A stretch of DNA of 64,000 nucleotides from Bacteroidaceae bacterium (GCA_024697945.1 JAILRU010000135.1:27650-91649), one strand, 5' to 3'; shown: positions 53,942 to 63,192, counted from the first letter of the stretch. Notes: generated by a model from the sequence alone, not told the origin. Translations and numbers: made by a program.

Positions 53942-55192
53942 ATGAAAAAGATACTCTATATATTAGGCATAACAGCTGTAGTAGCTGCATTTTCCTCTTG
54001 TCGCGGCGGAGATGATTTTACGGATTCAATCTTTGACACCGACATTCCTGCTGTAGATGAGACAAAGGCAACCTATCCCTTCGACAAATGGCTCTACGAC
54101 AATTTCGTTGTTCCCTACAATGTCGATGTGAAGTACCGCTTCGACCTGTCGGCTTCCGACCTGAACTTCCAGCTTACACCTGCCGACTACAATCGTTCGC
54201 AGCTCTTGGCTCACTTCATCCGCTACTTGTTCTATGATGTATATACCAAGTATGCCGGCGAAGACTTCATGAAGAAGTATGGTCCACGCATTTTCCATTT
54301 CATCGGTTCTTCTGGCTACAGTCCCACTACGGGTACCGAAGTGCTGGGTACTGCTTCAGGTGGTGTGAAGATCACCCTCTACAAGATAAACGAGATGAAG
54401 CCCTATTCTGAAGACGTCAACTATACCGGAGAAGATGTGAATATCCTCAACGAGAACTATTTCCACACCATGCATCACGAGTTCTCCCACATCCTGCACC
54501 AGACGAAGTCTTATCCCATTACCTTCGGACAGATAACGTCAGGTAGTTATGACCCCATCAACTGGCAGGACCGCGACTCCGTCTGGACGCATCAGAACGG
54601 CTATGTCACACACTATGCCTCTTCTGCTACCTACGAGGATTTTGTGGAGACCCTTTCCTGCATGATTACTGACACCGACTATCGTTGGATGAACCGCATT
54701 ATCAATGCAGCTTCTATGGGTTTGCGACAGGGCGATAAGGAAGATATCCTTGAACTTATCGACTCCCTTGAGATTAATTTGGATGATCCCACCGGTCACT
54801 GGAACAACTTCACGCTCTACGAGGAGTCGGAGTACAACGACCAGACGGGTGAATATGAATCGACAGAACGTTATGTGCTCGACGAACATCGCTTGATAGG
54901 TGGAGCATATCAGGTAGTTAACAAGGAGGCAACAGCATACGTTGCCCAGTATAGATATAAGGAATTCCGCAAGTTCACTTCGTTCAAGGACGACTTCCTG
55001 CCTTGGGTGGAGATTTCTACTAAGGACGAACTGACAGGCATCAACGCCTTATTGAAGAAACTGGATATTGCCACCAAGTGGTACACAGAGAAGTGGGGGC
55101 TCTATGCTTTCAAGCTTCGCCACGAAGTTCGCGAGCGCCAGAACGCCATTAACGACTACCTCAAGGAAATTACCATTTATGAGCTCAATTAA
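53942..55192 (+). CDS. Zinc metallohydrolase lipoprotein associated with SusC/D import
   Basis: 416 residues, lipobox A-A-F-S-S-C (Cys20). The motif H-H-E-F-S-H-I-L-H at 178-186 gives HExxH (His179, Glu180, His183). This matches the family described as substrate import-associated zinc metallohydrolase lipoprotein, which regularly lies behind SusC/SusD pairs. Likely anchored to the outer membrane and cutting peptides during uptake. It starts 15 bp after SusD. Confidence 0.85.
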   Translation: MKKILYILGITAVVAAFSSCRGGDDFTDSIFDTDIPAVDETKATYPFDKWLYDNFVVPYNVDVKYRFDLSASDLNFQLTPADYNRSQLLAHFIRYLFYDVYTKYAGEDFMKKYGPRIFHFIGSSGYSPTTGTEVLGTASGGVKITLYKINEMKPYSEDVNYTGEDVNILNENYFHTMHHEFSHILHQTKSYPITFGQITSGSYDPINWQDRDSVWTHQNGYVTHYASSATYEDFVETLSCMITDTDYRWMNRIINAASMGLRQGDKEDILELIDSLEINLDDPTGHWNNFTLYEESEYNDQTGEYESTERYVLDEHRLIGGAYQVVNKEATAYVAQYRYKEFRKFTSFKDDFLPWVEISTKDELTGINALLKKLDIATKWYTEKWGLYAFKLRHEVRERQNAINDYLKEITIYELN

Positions 55193-55201
55193 CCTCAAAG
55201 A

Positions 55202-56548
55202 ATGACAACGATGAAGAAAGATATAAGAATATTCACGATAAGTGTGGCATTGGCCACCATAGCACTTACCGGCTGTTCACGTTTCCAGGAGGAGGATCTC
55301 TTTGAGGAGAGTGCAGCCCTGCGCATAGAGCACAATTCTGAAAAGCTACAGGACATACTGGTGAATGCGCCGGAAGGTTGGGTGATTCAATATTATACCG
55401 GCCGCGGTGTGTCAGTATTCGAGGGTTTCAACCTCTTTGCCAAGTTCGAGAGAGGTGGCAAGGTGACAATGGCTGGCAACCATCGCTTTCTGCGTAATGG
55501 CAATGCAGGCAAATACACCGAAGCATCCAGCCTCTACGAATTGATTCGCGAGGACGGTCTTGTGCTTGCCTTCAACACATGGAATGATATACTCACCCCC
55601 TTCGTTGACCCTGTTGCACCCTGGGCAGCCCCCAAGCAGCTTTTGAAGGACGGTGCCGGTATGCAGGGCGACCAGAACCTCGTCGTGAAGTCAATGAGCG
55701 AGAACGAACTCGTTCTCCGTGGCGAACGCTATGACGCTCTGATTCACATGGTGAAGGCAGACCGCGACTGGCAGACCTACATTCAAGACACAGAGACAAT
55801 GAAGGACCGCATTACGAACAAGACTATCGACTCCTACTACATAACAGCAGAGGAAGACACCCTGTTTTGTGTAGGAATCAAGAACGGACGTTATCGTATC
55901 TCGGACCGCGTGGATAATCCCCTGAAGGTGGATTCCGTTTCCTGCTGCTTCACACCGTATGGCTTCCGCAATGAGTGGAAGGACACCCTTGCCGGTCATT
56001 TCTTCCAGGAGTTTAAGCTGAATGAGGAAAACACGGCACTCATCAATGAAGACGGCACTGTGAAGATAATCGCAACTTGGGACAACTACATCGTCAATGT
56101 ACGTAGCACCACATGGAACTTCGACATGGAGGATTTCTCAGATGAGCAGAAAGCCTTGCTGCAGCAAATTGACGCGGAGTTAGCAGCGTTCAACAAAAAC
56201 TACTCACTGGCAAAGGTGGGACTTGGCCGCTCTACAGGCAACGGAGCAGTAAAGGGATTGGTGATAGCATTCTATACCAATACAGCCAAGACCAAGACCA
56301 ACACGGCTGGTATTTCGCTGACCACCAAGCGTTCGGCTTATGGGCAGATGCAGATATCATATAGCGATGAAGAAAAACTTGACGGCAACCTTGCCAATAT
56401 CGGCAAGAAGAGTAACGTCGAGCCTGCGGTACGCCTGTTTGCTGCCACACTCTCCGGCACATACAACATTGTTCCCGACGACTATTTCCTTCCGACAGAA
56501 TGTGAGTTGCACGCTGTGGAGGGAGAAAAAGAATATCATCTGAAATAA
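55202..56548 (+). CDS. DUF4302-type lipoprotein
   Basis: 448 residues (start 55202, or 55211 at MKKDIRI). Lipobox A-L-T-G-C. E-E-S-A-A-L-R-I-E near 35 and L-V-N-A-P-E-G-W-V-I-Q-Y-Y-T-G near 58 are typical of the DUF4302 family, found in the same type of SusC/D operon. It lies 9 bp after the metallohydrolase gene. Function is unknown; a surface-exposed substrate-binding role is plausible. Confidence 0.75.
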   Translation: MTTMKKDIRIFTISVALATIALTGCSRFQEEDLFEESAALRIEHNSEKLQDILVNAPEGWVIQYYTGRGVSVFEGFNLFAKFERGGKVTMAGNHRFLRNGNAGKYTEASSLYELIREDGLVLAFNTWNDILTPFVDPVAPWAAPKQLLKDGAGMQGDQNLVVKSMSENELVLRGERYDALIHMVKADRDWQTYIQDTETMKDRITNKTIDSYYITAEEDTLFCVGIKNGRYRISDRVDNPLKVDSVSCCFTPYGFRNEWKDTLAGHFFQEFKLNEENTALINEDGTVKIIATWDNYIVNVRSTTWNFDMEDFSDEQKALLQQIDAELAAFNKNYSLAKVGLGRSTGNGAVKGLVIAFYTNTAKTKTNTAGISLTTKRSAYGQMQISYSDEEKLDGNLANIGKKSNVEPAVRLFAATLSGTYNIVPDDYFLPTECELHAVEGEKEYHLK

Positions 56549-56582
56549 ACAACATACAATAACTTATTAATATTATAACATT

Positions 56583-59444
56583 ATGAAGAAACTGTTACTT
56601 CTCACAGTGATGGCATTGGCCGGACTGACAGCAAGCGCTCAGTTCAAGTCCCAACCATCGGTCAATCATCAGACCAACACGAAGACTAAGATGGCAAGCA
56701 TGCCACAGACGAAACGTACTTTCCAGGCCGTTGCTCCCCTTGAGGGTCTGGCCAAGAGGACTTATGTCCCCACAAACAAGCTCACCCTTGACATTGCTAA
56801 GATGAAGCCTGTCACACGTGCTCAGCGCGCCTTGGCTTCTCAGCCCGTCAAGCAGACCAAGGCCCTGGCTAAAGGCCAGGTGCAGAACCGCAAGATGCAG
56901 AACCTGAAGGCTATGCTGACCTTGAACCCCCAGGCTTCCACTCAGGCCAAGGCTTCTCGCAAGGCTCCCGCTTTTGCTGAGGCATACACCGGAATGGGTT
57001 ATGACTATGAGACAGGCGAATCCAAGCAATGGACCATGACTCCTGTGACAGAGACTTACACCGATGAAGAAACAGGAGAAGAAGAGGTGGTCAACGCCTT
57101 TGTAGGCATTATCCCCACCCCCGAATACCTTTCTGAGCTCTATCCCAATGGCATTCCCGTGGAATACACCATTGATGACAACGGTGGCATAACCATCGCA
57201 CCTCAAGCTGTCGCAAATTTTGAAGACGAAGATAGCGGTAACACTCACTACCTCACCATCTGTTCTGCTACCAGCGACGACTGTACCATGACCTTGGAAC
57301 TCGACGAAAGCGGGAAGCTCACATTCACAGACGGCAACTGGATTATGTTGGCCGAATTTGATGGCGTTGAGTTCGACTTCGACGAGGACGCTGAAGAGTT
57401 GGGCGAAGCCTTCCTCGGCTATTGGGAACTGATTGCCAACGTAGCCTATTATTACCACATTGAGACTTCTGTTGACCAGGAGTACTACGGTCACGGCGTG
57501 GACTATTTTGCCAATCAGCCTGCTGACTGGGTAATGCAGCGCGGCACTACAACAATGGATGACGAGGTGGTTAACTTCTTCATTGATATGATTCCCGAGC
57601 CCGAATTGTTCTCCGAGCTCTATCCCAACGGTATTGACGTGGAATACACACAGGACGGCAACACCATAACAGTGAAGCCTCAGCTCATTGCTAGCATAGA
57701 TGACGAAGAGAACCCAGAATATGTTATTCTTTTCAGTGCTACTGATCAGGAAGGTAAGATCATACTCACTGTTGGTGAGGATGGTTCTCTGACAACCGTT
57801 GAGGGTGAAAGTATCATCATTGGTGCATGGAGCACAAACAAGTTCGATGCATCTTATGAAACCTATGAGGGCGGTTACCTTTATATCGAAAATGTGAAGT
57901 ATCGTCTGCCCAATGCTCCTGCTGAATCTCCTATGGATGTAGCATGCGAGCCCGATGAGTTGGTTCTCTTTGCAGGCTTAGGCTATTCTGGCTATAGCTA
58001 CAATGACAACTTGGCAATTATGGGTGCTTACGCTCCCACTACGTTCCGCAACCTCACCATGGATATCACCACTGCCTATGACTGGTCTGTTAAGGAATAC
58101 GGCGACGACGATGAGGAGACAACCATCACCAGCGACAAGAGGAACTTCACCCTGAACACCAAGGGTGGTGCTGTCTATGAGGAGTTCACCCTCACAGCAT
58201 ACAACCAGGATGCAGCATCTCTGCCCTATAGCTGGGGTGTAGGTCATGCACCTAACAATAATAATGATGGACCTCTCTATGAGGCCATCCATGCTTACGC
58301 TGGTCAGGGAGCCAGTGCCTTCCAGTTCTCTGATGGCACATACTCTGTAATCACCCGCCAGAATCCCGACTTCGACCTGACATTCTATGTCAACTTTGGT
58401 ACCCCGAACTATGCTGATCAATACAACATTTCAAGGATTGCCACCATCTATTCTTATCAGGGCAAGCCATCTACGCCCCTCTACCTTACGGGTGTAACAC
58501 TGCCTATGGTATCGTTTGAACCGCAGGAAGACTTCAATCTGCATATTAAGCTGTGCAAGTGCAACCGCAGTGCTACAGGCAACCTCACCCTGGGTGATGT
58601 GATTGCCGAGAGCGACGCCACAATGGACAATGTGAATGCCGACTATGATGCTGGCCTGACTGCTGTTGAGTTCACAGAGCTCTATACAGAAGATGAGTTC
58701 GGTATGAGCGAGGCAGTGGATTACCTGTTCATCGAGGACGAGTTCGTGATTGTCATCGAGGGTTGGGACAACGGCACCTTCAGTGGTGTGCTTGGCAGCC
58801 AGGACCTCAACTTCAACGAGAACACCTCGACTTGGTTCCAGGCAATTGGCGAAACGAGGCTGCGTTCATATGGTGGCGGCTGGCCCATGCTGTTCATCGG
58901 TCTGTTGGATGCCACCTACGGCTATCTCCACACAGAGGACGACACCAACCTGATCTTTGCCAAGGAAGGCGGCACTTCTTCCATCCACGTTGATCCTATG
59001 TACTATTCTACAGACGAAGAGACCGAGGAGCCCACTTACGATCTTTACATCGAGAGTATTCTTGTTGATGGCGAGGAGGTTGAAGAGATTCCCGAATGGC
59101 TTACCGTTGAGGTTGCTAACGAGGACTACACCACAGCCACAGGTATTGATGACGATGGCGAAGAGTACGAGTACTTCGTCAATGGTATCGACTACGACCT
59201 GGTATTTACTACCGAGGCACTTCCCGAAGGTGTGGAGAACCGCACCTGTCAGATTGTGTACTTCCAGACTGGCGCCAAGCTGACCGTTACTGTTACTCAG
59301 GACATTGATCCCGATGGCATCAACACCATCGTCGAGAAGACTCCCATCAAGAACAGCCGTGCATACAATCTGGCCGGACAACCCGTTGGTAAGAACCATA
59401 AGGGCATTGTCGTGAAGGACGGCAAGAAGGTCGTGATTAAGTGA
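56583..59444 (+). CDS. Secreted repeat protein of unknown function with C-terminal tail
   Basis: 953 residues, signal peptide ending T-A-S-A-Q. Residues about 20-135 are rich in K, Q, T and A with no acidic residues to speak of. Two copies of a module follow about 160 residues apart (about 165-285 and 325-445), each with I-P-x-P-E...S-E-L-Y-P-N-G-I and V-E-Y-T. After them come beta-rich regions and the tail A-Y-N-L-A-G-Q-P-V...G-I-V-V-K-D-G-K-K-V. I do not recognise a catalytic motif. It shares the tail style V-x-K-x-G-K-K with the peptidase downstream. Confidence 0.75.
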   Translation: MKKLLLLTVMALAGLTASAQFKSQPSVNHQTNTKTKMASMPQTKRTFQAVAPLEGLAKRTYVPTNKLTLDIAKMKPVTRAQRALASQPVKQTKALAKGQVQNRKMQNLKAMLTLNPQASTQAKASRKAPAFAEAYTGMGYDYETGESKQWTMTPVTETYTDEETGEEEVVNAFVGIIPTPEYLSELYPNGIPVEYTIDDNGGITIAPQAVANFEDEDSGNTHYLTICSATSDDCTMTLELDESGKLTFTDGNWIMLAEFDGVEFDFDEDAEELGEAFLGYWELIANVAYYYHIETSVDQEYYGHGVDYFANQPADWVMQRGTTTMDDEVVNFFIDMIPEPELFSELYPNGIDVEYTQDGNTITVKPQLIASIDDEENPEYVILFSATDQEGKIILTVGEDGSLTTVEGESIIIGAWSTNKFDASYETYEGGYLYIENVKYRLPNAPAESPMDVACEPDELVLFAGLGYSGYSYNDNLAIMGAYAPTTFRNLTMDITTAYDWSVKEYGDDDEETTITSDKRNFTLNTKGGAVYEEFTLTAYNQDAASLPYSWGVGHAPNNNNDGPLYEAIHAYAGQGASAFQFSDGTYSVITRQNPDFDLTFYVNFGTPNYADQYNISRIATIYSYQGKPSTPLYLTGVTLPMVSFEPQEDFNLHIKLCKCNRSATGNLTLGDVIAESDATMDNVNADYDAGLTAVEFTELYTEDEFGMSEAVDYLFIEDEFVIVIEGWDNGTFSGVLGSQDLNFNENTSTWFQAIGETRLRSYGGGWPMLFIGLLDATYGYLHTEDDTNLIFAKEGGTSSIHVDPMYYSTDEETEEPTYDLYIESILVDGEEVEEIPEWLTVEVANEDYTTATGIDDDGEEYEYFVNGIDYDLVFTTEALPEGVENRTCQIVYFQTGAKLTVTVTQDIDPDGINTIVEKTPIKNSRAYNLAGQPVGKNHKGIVVKDGKKVVIK

Positions 59445-59446
59445 GA

Positions 59447-59473
59447 ATAAAGCAGAGCTTGCTCATGCTTTAT
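59447..59473 (+). terminator. Hairpin between the repeat protein and the M6 peptidase gene
   Basis: ATAAAGCA pairs with TGCTTTAT and inner GAGC with GCTC. A run of T is missing, so it may attenuate or protect the RNA, not fully stop transcription. Confidence 0.45.
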
Positions 59474-59515
59474 CGAGCGTGAGCGAGCTCGAACCAAGTT
59501 CAAGGTGCTTGTTAA

Positions 59516-62092
59516 ATGAGAAGACTCCTAATGACTATAATGGCGATGCTGTATGGCATCGCCATTTTCTATGCTCGTCCGGCTTATCGAGGCACCACGC
59601 GCGTGCCTCAGCCTGACGGCACACATGTCACCATCCGTCTGGTTGGCGACGAATACCTTCATTATAATACTACAGACGATGGCTATTCGCTGGTACGTCG
59701 CGACGACGGAGCCTACGTCTATGCCCAGTTGGACGATGAAGGTCAGCTTGCTCCCACAGCCCTGCTTGCCCATGATGCCGGCGAGCGCACGGTGGCGGAA
59801 AACAGCTACGTGCAGAGCGTCGGTCGCCTCAGGCCGCAGATGACCGAGCAGATGGCACAGATGCAGCGGCAGAACCGTGCTCAGCGTGCCCGAACGCTCA
59901 GCAACAGAAGCCATGCGCCTCAGTACGACTATTCCAAGTTCCGCGGACTGGTGATACTCGTGGAGTTTAACGACTGCGCTTTCCGCTACGAAGACTATCA
60001 CGACATCATGGAAGAGATGATCAATGCCGACGACTACACCGGCAACGACCGTACTAACTTCTACAGCGGAAACTATATAAGCTTCACGGGCAGTATTCGC
60101 GACTATTTCCGCGACAACTCCAACGGCCAGTTCCTCCCGTACTTCGATGTCGTGGGGCCAGTCCGCATCAACCGCAGCCAGTACTATCCAGAGGGCACCA
60201 AGCGCGGCGTCCAGTTGGCTGTCGATGCCTGCGCCGCAGCCGACTCCCTGGTGAACTTCAAGGACTATGATGTCGATGGCGACGGAGCGGTCGATATAAT
60301 CTACTTCATCTTCGCTGGACTGGGTTCCTACATCCAGGGTAACGACAGCCGACTGCTATGGCCTCATCAGCACGACGTCCGCTACGAGCGCAACGTCAAG
60401 AAGGATGGTGTCTATCTGGGCAGATATGCCTGTTCCAACGAACTTCAAGGCACCAAGGACTGGAGTGTGCTCGAAGGCATCGGCACCATGTGCCATGAAT
60501 TCAGCCACGTCCTCGGCCTCCCTGATTTCTACGACACCAACAACCAGAACAGCGGAGATTGCGTGCACCCCGACTCATGGTCCGTCATGTCCACGGGTGA
60601 GGACCTCAACTACGGGCGTACTCCCTGCGGCTACTCCCTCTTCGAGCGCTATGCGCTGGGATTTGCCCAGCCACAGCTCATCAGCGAGGCAGACACCCTC
60701 AGCCTCGAACCAATCCATACCAGCAACACGGGCTATCGCCTATATACGACGGTCAAGAAGGAGTCCTTCTACCTCGAGAACCGCCAGAGAGAAAAGTGGG
60801 ATGCCTACCTGCCAGGTCACGGCATGCTCATCTTCCGCGTCGATTCCACCAATACCTCAGCATGGCTTGGCAACACCGTGAACGACAATCCCAAACATCC
60901 CTACTATGAGCTGATACGTGCCGGAGGCGTGAGGTCCACTGATTACAGCGTCTCCATTGCCGCTGCCAGCGACCCTTTCCCCGGCACGCGAAAAGTGAGG
61001 GCCATCAACAACGAGACCACTCCGAACCTGAAGACATGGTCCGGCAAGCCCTCTTTCCTCGGTCTGCGCAACATCAAGGAGACCAATGGCGTCATCACCT
61101 TCGAGACCTACAACGTCAATGCGCTCACCGACATCACTTTCACCAATGACAGCTACCGGCTTAGCGTGGGAAGCCAAGTGCAGTTGACAGCCATACCAGA
61201 CCCGGAGTCCGCTCCCTGCAACCTCAGTTTCGTCAGCGACAACGAGGCCGTGGCCACAGTTGATGAAGAAGGCTTGGTGACAGCCCTAAGCGAAGGTGTA
61301 GCCCAAATCATCGTCACAGCCAATGAAGCTGTCTCGGACACTTGCACCGTGACGGTGACGCTACTCAACGAGGTTCCTGACATCGCAACGTTCTGTGCCA
61401 TGAACGAGGGCGACGATGCCCTCCTCACGCTCCACGACGCACAGGTGCTTTATGTTTATGACGACGACGTCTATCTGCGCGATGCCACTGGCACCCTGCT
61501 GCTCTCCGGTACAGGGCTCAACGTCAGCAAAAACGATATCCTGAGCGGCGACATCTTCGGCCGGCTCACATACATCAACAACATGCCGGCGTTCACACCC
61601 TCAGAGGGCGAGATGGTCGTGGAAGATCTCACCGTCACCAGTGGCGAGGCAGCTCTGCCCATCGAGCTCTTTGCCGAGGAACTCACCCCAGACCACTATG
61701 CCGAGATGGTACTGGTGAAAGGAATGACGCTGGTGCGTGACGGCGGCGTATATGCCGTTGTAGGCGACCACCGTATCCGACTTTGGAACAAGTTCCAGAT
61801 CAAATCACCAGCCATCAGTCTGCCCAAGACCATCACAGGCAAGTACTTCGACATCACCGCCGTTTATGGTACAGACGTAGTAGGTGGCGAGGTCATCGAC
61901 GAGTTCTATCTGCTCAGCTCGCCTGTCGAGGGCGAGGAACCCGTGGGCATCGGAGAAATTAAGGATGAAAGCTCAATGGCAGGTGGTCAATGGGATAATG
62001 ATGAAGTCCTTTACAACCTCCACGGACAGAAAGTAGGCAAGGGTTACCATGGCATTGTCGTAATGAGCGGCAAGAAGATTGCTGTCAAGTAA
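59516..62092 (+). CDS. Secreted M6-family metallopeptidase with Big-2 domain
   Basis: 858 residues, signal peptide near 1-22. The M6 domain (about 140-520) has the extended zinc motif H-E-F-S-H-V-L-G-L-P-D (His327, Glu328, His331), as in immune inhibitor A peptidases, and D-V-D-G-D-G-A-V-D near 252, a calcium-binding type loop. A Big-2 Ig-like domain lies at about 535-615, followed by an OB-like region (about 620-800), and the tail L-Y-N-L-H-G-Q-K-V...G-I-V-V-M-S-G-K-K-I. It likely digests extracellular protein whose fragments enter by SusC/D. Last gene of the locus. Confidence 0.9.
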   Translation: MRRLLMTIMAMLYGIAIFYARPAYRGTTRVPQPDGTHVTIRLVGDEYLHYNTTDDGYSLVRRDDGAYVYAQLDDEGQLAPTALLAHDAGERTVAENSYVQSVGRLRPQMTEQMAQMQRQNRAQRARTLSNRSHAPQYDYSKFRGLVILVEFNDCAFRYEDYHDIMEEMINADDYTGNDRTNFYSGNYISFTGSIRDYFRDNSNGQFLPYFDVVGPVRINRSQYYPEGTKRGVQLAVDACAAADSLVNFKDYDVDGDGAVDIIYFIFAGLGSYIQGNDSRLLWPHQHDVRYERNVKKDGVYLGRYACSNELQGTKDWSVLEGIGTMCHEFSHVLGLPDFYDTNNQNSGDCVHPDSWSVMSTGEDLNYGRTPCGYSLFERYALGFAQPQLISEADTLSLEPIHTSNTGYRLYTTVKKESFYLENRQREKWDAYLPGHGMLIFRVDSTNTSAWLGNTVNDNPKHPYYELIRAGGVRSTDYSVSIAAASDPFPGTRKVRAINNETTPNLKTWSGKPSFLGLRNIKETNGVITFETYNVNALTDITFTNDSYRLSVGSQVQLTAIPDPESAPCNLSFVSDNEAVATVDEEGLVTALSEGVAQIIVTANEAVSDTCTVTVTLLNEVPDIATFCAMNEGDDALLTLHDAQVLYVYDDDVYLRDATGTLLLSGTGLNVSKNDILSGDIFGRLTYINNMPAFTPSEGEMVVEDLTVTSGEAALPIELFAEELTPDHYAEMVLVKGMTLVRDGGVYAVVGDHRIRLWNKFQIKSPAISLPKTITGKYFDITAVYGTDVVGGEVIDEFYLLSSPVEGEEPVGIGEIKDESSMAGGQWDNDEVLYNLHGQKVGKGYHGIVVMSGKKIAVK

Positions 62093-62104
62093 ACGGCACT
62101 TCTT

Positions 62105-62346
62105 CTGGAGGACTATACATAGACTATAGAATTTGGTTCATAGCGGGCGCTGCAAATATTTGCAGCGCCCGCTATGATTGTTTTCAGCGGCCGCTGAAAA
62201 TATTTTCACCGCTCGCTGCAAATTCACAAACATAGTATACTCTCCCTAAGAACATAGTGTTTTATCCCTATTCAGATAGGTCTTTCTCCCCATTTGGATG
62301 CCTCTTTCTTCTCGCCAAACGTGCACCTTTTGCATGATAGAACATG
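62105..62346. repeat. 22-bp-period drifting array
   Basis: Cutting the sequence every 22 bp from 62105 gives units whose neighbours are clearly alike: GCTGCAAATATT (62149), GCTATGATTGTT (62171), GCTGAAAATATT (62193), GCTGCAAATTCA (62215); then two units ending AACATAGT (62215, 62237), two with TCCCTA (62237, 62259) and two starting TCTTTCT (62281, 62303). The phase is the same throughout. Confidence 0.75.
62138..62177. repeat. 40-bp perfect palindrome
   Basis: Each base from 62138 to 62157 pairs with its partner from 62177 to 62158 without a spacer; centre AAATATTT. Followed by a 20-bp perfect palindrome (62181-62200) and an overlapping 14-bp one (62195-62208). It could end transcription of the M6 gene, 46 bp upstream, but no long T-run follows. 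Confidence 0.95.
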
Positions 62347-62490
62347 CACTTTTATATTACTACGCACGGGAATTATTTTTTCTCTTCGGAGGAAAAAGTT
62401 TTTCTACGCACTGTAGAAAAATCTGCTTCTCAATGGCAATTTTGAGAAAAAGGATAGTATTTTCATGCGTTTTTTGTGCCAAATTCGCAA
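62347..62490. other. Gap with small hairpins
   Basis: TTTTTCTAC/GTAGAAAAA (about 62397-62421) and TTCTCAA/TTGAGAA (about 62428-62450) are perfect short stems. No gene is convincing; the short open frames are made of these words. Confidence 0.5.
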
Positions 62491-62555
62491 TTTAATGTCA
62501 CAATGTCACACCACAACTCTCCGTAAATCAATAAGTATGACATTGTGACATTAAA
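62491..62555. repeat. 18-bp perfect inverted repeat
   Basis: 62491-62508 and 62538-62555 are exact reverse complements (core AATGTCACAATGTCA), separated by 29 bp. Each arm holds two copies of AATGTCA in direct order. Confidence 0.9.
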
Positions 62556-62621
62556 ATCGCAAAAAAATATATGGAAGAGCGTGCAGATGTTCATGAATTA
62601 GCGTCCTGTTCTTCCTGTTGG

Positions 62622-62713
62622 AGGATTACTATTCCTCCCTTCGAAGGATTACTATTCCTCCCTTCATAGGATTACTAATCCTTCCGCCATAGGATTACTA
62701 TCGCTCTGGCAGG
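62622..62713. repeat. Four-unit array with 23-bp period
   Basis: AGGATTACT starts at 62622, 62645, 62668 and 62691. Inside each unit the flanks tend to pair (GGAGGA/TTCCTCC, AGGATT/AATCCT), so every unit can form a small hairpin with a centre near TTACTA. Confidence 0.85.
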
Positions 62714-62762
62714 AAGGAAGGCACGCTACTGACAAAGGGTAAGGTCGTTTGTGGCGGATTCC

Positions 62763-62811
62763 TGTCGGTCGTTGGTGCCGCTATATATATAGGCGGCTCC
62801 GACAACCGACA
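62763..62811. repeat. 49-nt imperfect hairpin
   Basis: TGTCGGT pairs with ACCGACA and GCCGC with GCGGC around TATATATA; the arms hold one or two mismatches. Confidence 0.7.
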
Positions 62812-63102
62812 AAAATCTTTCCGCGGGACTCCATTGATAACGATATCCTGTGTTCATAATAAAAACAGACAATAACGTTTGCATAGATTCAGCCTTTCAG
62901 CCAAATGTAGTTGCGGAGCATTTTTACAGCCTCGTTGGTTTGCTTCGGAGATGGATGTTAGATGGCTGATGTTAGTTGTATGATGTCGGAAAAGTGTCAT
63001 GTTGAACTCATGTTTAACTTTAATTGAAGTCATATGTAAGTTAACTTTGTTGACTTTTATCGCGGCCCGGCCTTTCAAGCAAGGTTGATGGCACTTGCTA
63101 CT
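62812..63102. other. Intergenic stretch without recognised gene
   Basis: Open frames here are short and match nothing I recognise. I see no promoter or structured RNA. Confidence 0.5.
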
Positions 63103-63192
63103 CTAAAAGTTGTATTTGCCGTTCTGGTGCTTCCATTCGTTTTCGGGAGCGATGGTCTCCATCACGTCCCAGTGCTCGGCAATGTCGGAACA
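63103..63192 (-). pseudogene. C-terminal remnant of a SnoaL-like (NTF2 fold) protein
   Basis: On the minus strand the codons before TAG at 63103 read I-A-E-H-W-D-V-M-E-T-I-A-P-E-N-E-W and end N-G-K-Y-N-F. The E-H-W-D-V run near the C-terminus is typical of SnoaL-like predicted enzymes. Upstream the frame is not recognisable and hits a stop within 45 codons, so only about 30 codons of the gene remain. Confidence 0.5.

Noticed and set aside
62298..62495. 65-codon frame
   Set aside because: Made of hairpin words in the repeat-rich gap; no start signal.
62622..62713. CRISPR array
   Set aside because: Units are adjacent without spacers, they vary, and no cas gene is present.
62854..63078. 74-codon minus-strand frame
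   Set aside because: No homology that I recognise and no promoter.
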